A program made the position numbers and the translations under genes. From the NCBI GenBank assembly GCA_040235415.1, contig JBECKR010000308.1, forward strand, positions 1 to 17,629: DNA of 17,629 bases, read 5' to 3'. This document shows, piece after piece, positions 15,869 to 17,629 of this stretch. Source of the stretch: JBECKR01 sp040235415. Lineage in GTDB: Bacteria; Acidobacteriota; Polarisedimenticolia; Polarisedimenticolales; Polarisedimenticolaceae. The notes beneath the pieces are model-generated. The model was not told where the DNA came from and did no database searches. It saw nothing but the letters and a program-made list of their open reading frames with translations. Position 1 is the first letter of the stretch; each line of letters opens with the position of its first letter.

Positions 15869-16828
15869 GTGGCGCCCAAGCTCCTCGACCACGTCCGCCA
15901 GGCCGTCCTCGCCCGGCACTACAGCCGCCGCACGGCGGCGTCGTACGCCCGCTGGGTCCGCCGCTTCGTCCTGTTCCACGGCAAGCGCCACCCGGCCCGC
16001 CTCGGCGAGCCCGAGATCGCGGCGTTCCTGACGCACCTCGCGGTCGACCGTCGCGTCGCCCCCTCGACGCAGAGCCAGGCCCTCTCCGCGCTTCTCTTCC
16101 TCTACCGCCACGTCCTCGAGATCGACCTCGCGCGCATCGAGAACGTCCCCCGGGCGAAGCAGCGCCGCAGGCTCCCGGTCGTCCTGACCCGCGACGAGGT
16201 CCGAGCCGTCCTCGACGCCCTGCCCGAGCACAACCGCCTCATGGCCGCGCTGCTCTACGGCTCGGGCGTTCGGGTGCTCGAGTGCCTCCGCCTGCGGATC
16301 AAGGACGTCGATCTCGACCGCTCGCAGCTCATGGTGCGCTCCGGCAAGGGCGACAAGGACCGCGCCACCGTGATCCCGGCGCAGCTCGCCCCGTCCCTTC
16401 ACGAGCAGATCGACCGCGTCCGGGACCTGCACGCCCGCGACCTCGAGCGCGACGCCGGCTGGGTCGAGCTCCCCGACGCCCTCGCCTGCAAGTACCCCGC
16501 CGCAGGCCGCTCGCTCCCGTGGCAGTGGCTGTTCCCCGCCACCGGCCACTACAAGGACCGCGCCACGGGCCAGATCCGCCGGCATCACTATCACGAGAGC
16601 GCGCTTCAGCGCGCCTTCCACCAAGCGGTCCGCGCCGCCGGGCTGACCAAGCGTGCGACGTGCCACACGCTGCGGCACTCGTTCGCGACGCACCTGCTCG
16701 AGGACGGCTACGACATCCGGACCGTGCAGGAGCTCCTGGGACACCGAGACGTCAGCACGACGATGATCTACACCCACGTGCTGAACCGAGGCGCGGGCGC
16801 GGTCCGGAGCCCGCTCGACAAGCTGTAG
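15869..16828 (+). CDS. intI: Integron integrase (IntI-type tyrosine recombinase)
   Basis: The 319-residue protein catalyses site-specific recombination between attI and attC sites. Catalytic residues are all visible: R135 in GSGVRVLECLRL, H266 and R269 in CHTLRHSFATHLLE, H292 in LLGHRDVSTT and the nucleophile Y301 in MIYTHVLNRG. The integron-specific extra segment that separates IntI from XerC/XerD is present around residues 203-225 (DALACKYPAAGRSLPWQWLF), followed by RRHHYHESALQRAF. The N-terminus HYSRRTAASYARWVRRFVLF is the SAM-like core-binding domain. The GTG at 15869 gives the usual IntI opening APKLLDHVR; a TTG at 15806 would add 21 poorly conserved residues. Neither start has a clear ribosome site. 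The gene is intact and likely functional. Confidence 0.93.
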   Translation: MAPKLLDHVRQAVLARHYSRRTAASYARWVRRFVLFHGKRHPARLGEPEIAAFLTHLAVDRRVAPSTQSQALSALLFLYRHVLEIDLARIENVPRAKQRRRLPVVLTRDEVRAVLDALPEHNRLMAALLYGSGVRVLECLRLRIKDVDLDRSQLMVRSGKGDKDRATVIPAQLAPSLHEQIDRVRDLHARDLERDAGWVELPDALACKYPAAGRSLPWQWLFPATGHYKDRATGQIRRHHYHESALQRAFHQAVRAAGLTKRATCHTLRHSFATHLLEDGYDIRTVQELLGHRDVSTTMIYTHVLNRGAGAVRSPLDKL

Positions 16829-16858
16829 AACCCCATCGGTGCCGCGCAGGAAAATCTC

Positions 16859-16887
16859 TTCCCGTCTTTACCAGGTCCAGATATAAT
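16859..16887 (+). promoter_or_regulatory. Candidate cassette promoter (Pc-like)
   Basis: A perfect TATAAT hexamer lies at 16882-16887, rare in such GC-rich DNA, with TTCCCG at 16859-16864 as a weak -35 at 17-base spacing. Transcription would start near 16894 and read through the recombination core into the cassette. This would replace the Pc promoter that classical integrons carry inside or beside the divergent integrase gene. Confidence 0.5.
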
Positions 16888-16922
16888 CTCTGAAAGACGC
16901 GGCGGCCCGCCGAACACGAACC

Positions 16923-17018
16923 GCCTCAGCGATTTGCGTCACCGAGGGCCTCCCGTCTTACGCGGACACGGCCGGGGATCGGCCCCGTTTCCGTCGTTCG
17001 CGTGAAATACAGTTAGGC
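16923..17018 (+). other. Integron recombination site before the first cassette (attI or degenerate attC)
   Basis: GTTAGGC at 17012-17018 fits the GTTRRRY core cut by integron integrases. It is the only such core between the integrase and the cassette. An imperfect hairpin lies at 16963-16993 (CGGA/TCCG and ACGG/CCGT arms with mismatch and bulge). Weak outer pairing exists: GCCT 16923-16926 with AGGC, and ATTTGCG 16932-16938 with CGC(gtg)AAAT. The left half has about 24 unpaired bases and no true RYYYAAC core, so attI is more likely than a working attC. The left boundary is approximate. Confidence 0.55.
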
Positions 17019-17054
17019 GCGTTCGGAGAATCGCTTAGGTGGTTTGGGGGACGA

Positions 17055-17339
17055 ATGGCCGGCTACCTATTCGAGTGGGACACGGAGAAGGCGAAGGAGA
17101 ATCGACGGAAGCACGGAGTGACCTTTGATGAAGCGATTACAGCGTTTTCGGATCCACTGGCCATGCTGTTGCCGGACCCTGACCACTCGATTGGCGAAAA
17201 GCGGTATCTTGTTCTCGGAACCTCCGCTCAGGGAAGGCTCCTGGTGGTAGCCATCGCTGAGCGGCCACCTCGGACCCGCCTTATCTCCGCACGGCGGGCG
17301 ACGCGAAAGGAGCGGAGGCAGTATGAAGAAGAAGGCTAG
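17055..17339 (+). CDS. brnT: BrnT family ribonuclease toxin
   Basis: The 94-residue protein matches the BrnT toxin fold family, RNase toxins that stop growth when freed from the partner. Visible motifs are FEWDTEKAKENRRKHGVTFD at residues 6-25, AITAFSDP, the middle DPDHSIGEKRYLVLGTS (41-57), GRLLVVAIAER and the terminal RLISARRATRKERRQYEEEG. These agree with the family order and length. The ATG is preceded by GGGGG at 17046-17050. It overlaps the antitoxin gene by 17 bases, the usual toxin-first order of brnTA. The gene begins 37 bases after the GTTAGGC core, as a cassette gene should, and its G+C is lower than the nuo genes, consistent with acquisition. Confidence 0.9.
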   Translation: MAGYLFEWDTEKAKENRRKHGVTFDEAITAFSDPLAMLLPDPDHSIGEKRYLVLGTSAQGRLLVVAIAERPPRTRLISARRATRKERRQYEEEG

Positions 17340-17565
17340 CCGCAATTCGCGTCCCACCTCGTCGGACGAGGACACGATGCGCCCCGAGTACGATTTCTCG
17401 AAGGGCGTTCGTGGCGTGACGGCAGCACGATTCGCCGAGGGCGCGAACGTCGTTGTAATCGACCCTGAGGTGCTGGACGTGTTTCCTGACGGCACTTCTG
17501 TTAATGAGGCACTTCGAGCGCTCGCTCCGGTCATCCGCAAGCGACGCAAGCAGCGAAGCGCCTAA
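17323..17565 (+). CDS. BrnA-like antitoxin
   Basis: The 80-residue product pairs with the preceding toxin. It contains MRPEYDFSKGVRGVTAARF at residues 19-37, then AEGANVVVIDPEVLDVFPD and SVNEALRALAPV, a pattern remembered from short antitoxins found downstream of brnT. It probably binds and neutralises the toxin and represses the operon through a small ribbon-helix-helix domain. The ATG has GGAGCGGAGG upstream at 17310-17319 within brnT. An internal ATG at residue 19 is a possible shorter start. The stop codon TAA at 17563-17565 lies inside the GCCTAAC core of the following attC, typical for compact cassettes. Confidence 0.82.
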   Translation: MKKKASRNSRPTSSDEDTMRPEYDFSKGVRGVTAARFAEGANVVVIDPEVLDVFPDGTSVNEALRALAPVIRKRRKQRSA

Positions 17566-17629
17566 CTGAGATTTGCAGCTGCCGATCTGCCTTGTCACGG
17601 CCCGTGCTTGCGCACGGTCCGCGCCAAGC
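17560..17629 (+). other. attC site of the brnTA cassette, cut by the window end
   Basis: GCCTAAC at 17560-17566 is a perfect reverse complement of the GTTAGGC core at 17012-17018, as expected for the R'' and R' boxes of a cassette. Downstream, CTTG (17591-17594) pairs with CAAG (17625-17628). Enclosed are GG/CC and CCGTGC/GCACGG stems around the loop TTGC (17608-17611), with mismatches between the stems. Imperfect pairing with unpaired bases is typical of attC. Symmetry about 17609-17610 predicts the missing GTTAGGC-type core near 17653-17659, giving a site of about 100 bases. Confidence 0.75.

Larger units (their letters stand above)
15869..17629 (+). mobile_element. Chromosomal integron, partial (integrase, recombination sites and first cassette)
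   Basis: The parts seen in order are an integron-type integrase gene, a spacer with a consensus -10 promoter, a GTTAGGC recombination core at 17012-17018, a toxin-antitoxin cassette, and an attC site beginning with GCCTAAC at 17560 and cut by the window end. The integrase is transcribed toward the cassettes, the opposite of class 1 and Vibrio integrons. An inverted arrangement is known from Treponema denticola and some other environmental bacteria. Only the first cassette is visible. Confidence 0.75.

Noticed and set aside
16829..16922. A separate attI site right after the integrase gene
   Set aside because: No GTTRRRY core occurs on the + strand in this stretch. The two minus-strand GTT triplets do not fit the core.
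1..17629. CRISPR array, tRNA or rRNA genes
   Set aside because: No regularly spaced direct repeats, no cloverleaf-type tRNA sequence and no conserved rRNA segments were seen.

Overview
The window is a very GC-rich bacterial chromosome segment with tightly packed genes on the + strand. Third codon positions are almost all G or C. The proteins point to a Gram-negative-type bacterium from a high-GC phylum such as Acidobacteriota, Planctomycetota or Myxococcota. The sequence alone does not decide which.

Region 1 (162-5019) is a four-gene operon: a GldA-type ABC ATPase, a GldF-type permease, a large GldG-family protein anchored at both ends, and a DUF4340 membrane-anchored protein. Two of its three junctions are ATGA overlaps. 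This is a widespread auxiliary ABC-exporter cassette of unknown substrate; it need not mean gliding.

Region 2 (5020-5176) is a short but highly structured spacer. It has a nested 68-base inverted repeat whose left arm starts on the last base of the DUF4340 stop codon. A second structured leader with a candidate extended -10 promoter follows, just before nuoA.

Region 3 (5177-14836) is a complete respiratory complex I operon of the 11-subunit type, nuoA-B-C-D-H-I-J-K-L-M-N. Genes nuoE, nuoF and nuoG (the NADH-oxidising module) are absent between nuoD and nuoH, so the electron donor may be ferredoxin or another carrier unless those genes lie elsewhere. All fourteen Fe-S ligand, quinone-site and antiporter-like subunit signatures that were checked look intact. 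Almost every junction overlaps or is a few bases long, implying translational coupling.

Region 4 (14837-15868) is looser, less GC-rich accessory DNA: a 22-codon signal-peptide-like remnant and an ORF6N-domain gene of phage type.

Region 5 (about 15869-17629) is the most interesting part: a chromosomal integron. A full-length IntI-type tyrosine recombinase with the integron-specific extra domain is followed by a consensus TATAAT promoter candidate, a GTTAGGC recombination core and a BrnT/BrnA toxin-antitoxin cassette. The cassette runs into an attC site (GCCTAAC core plus imperfect hairpin) cut by the window end. The integrase gene points toward the cassettes, the reverse of the classical layout. 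More cassettes should lie beyond position 17629.
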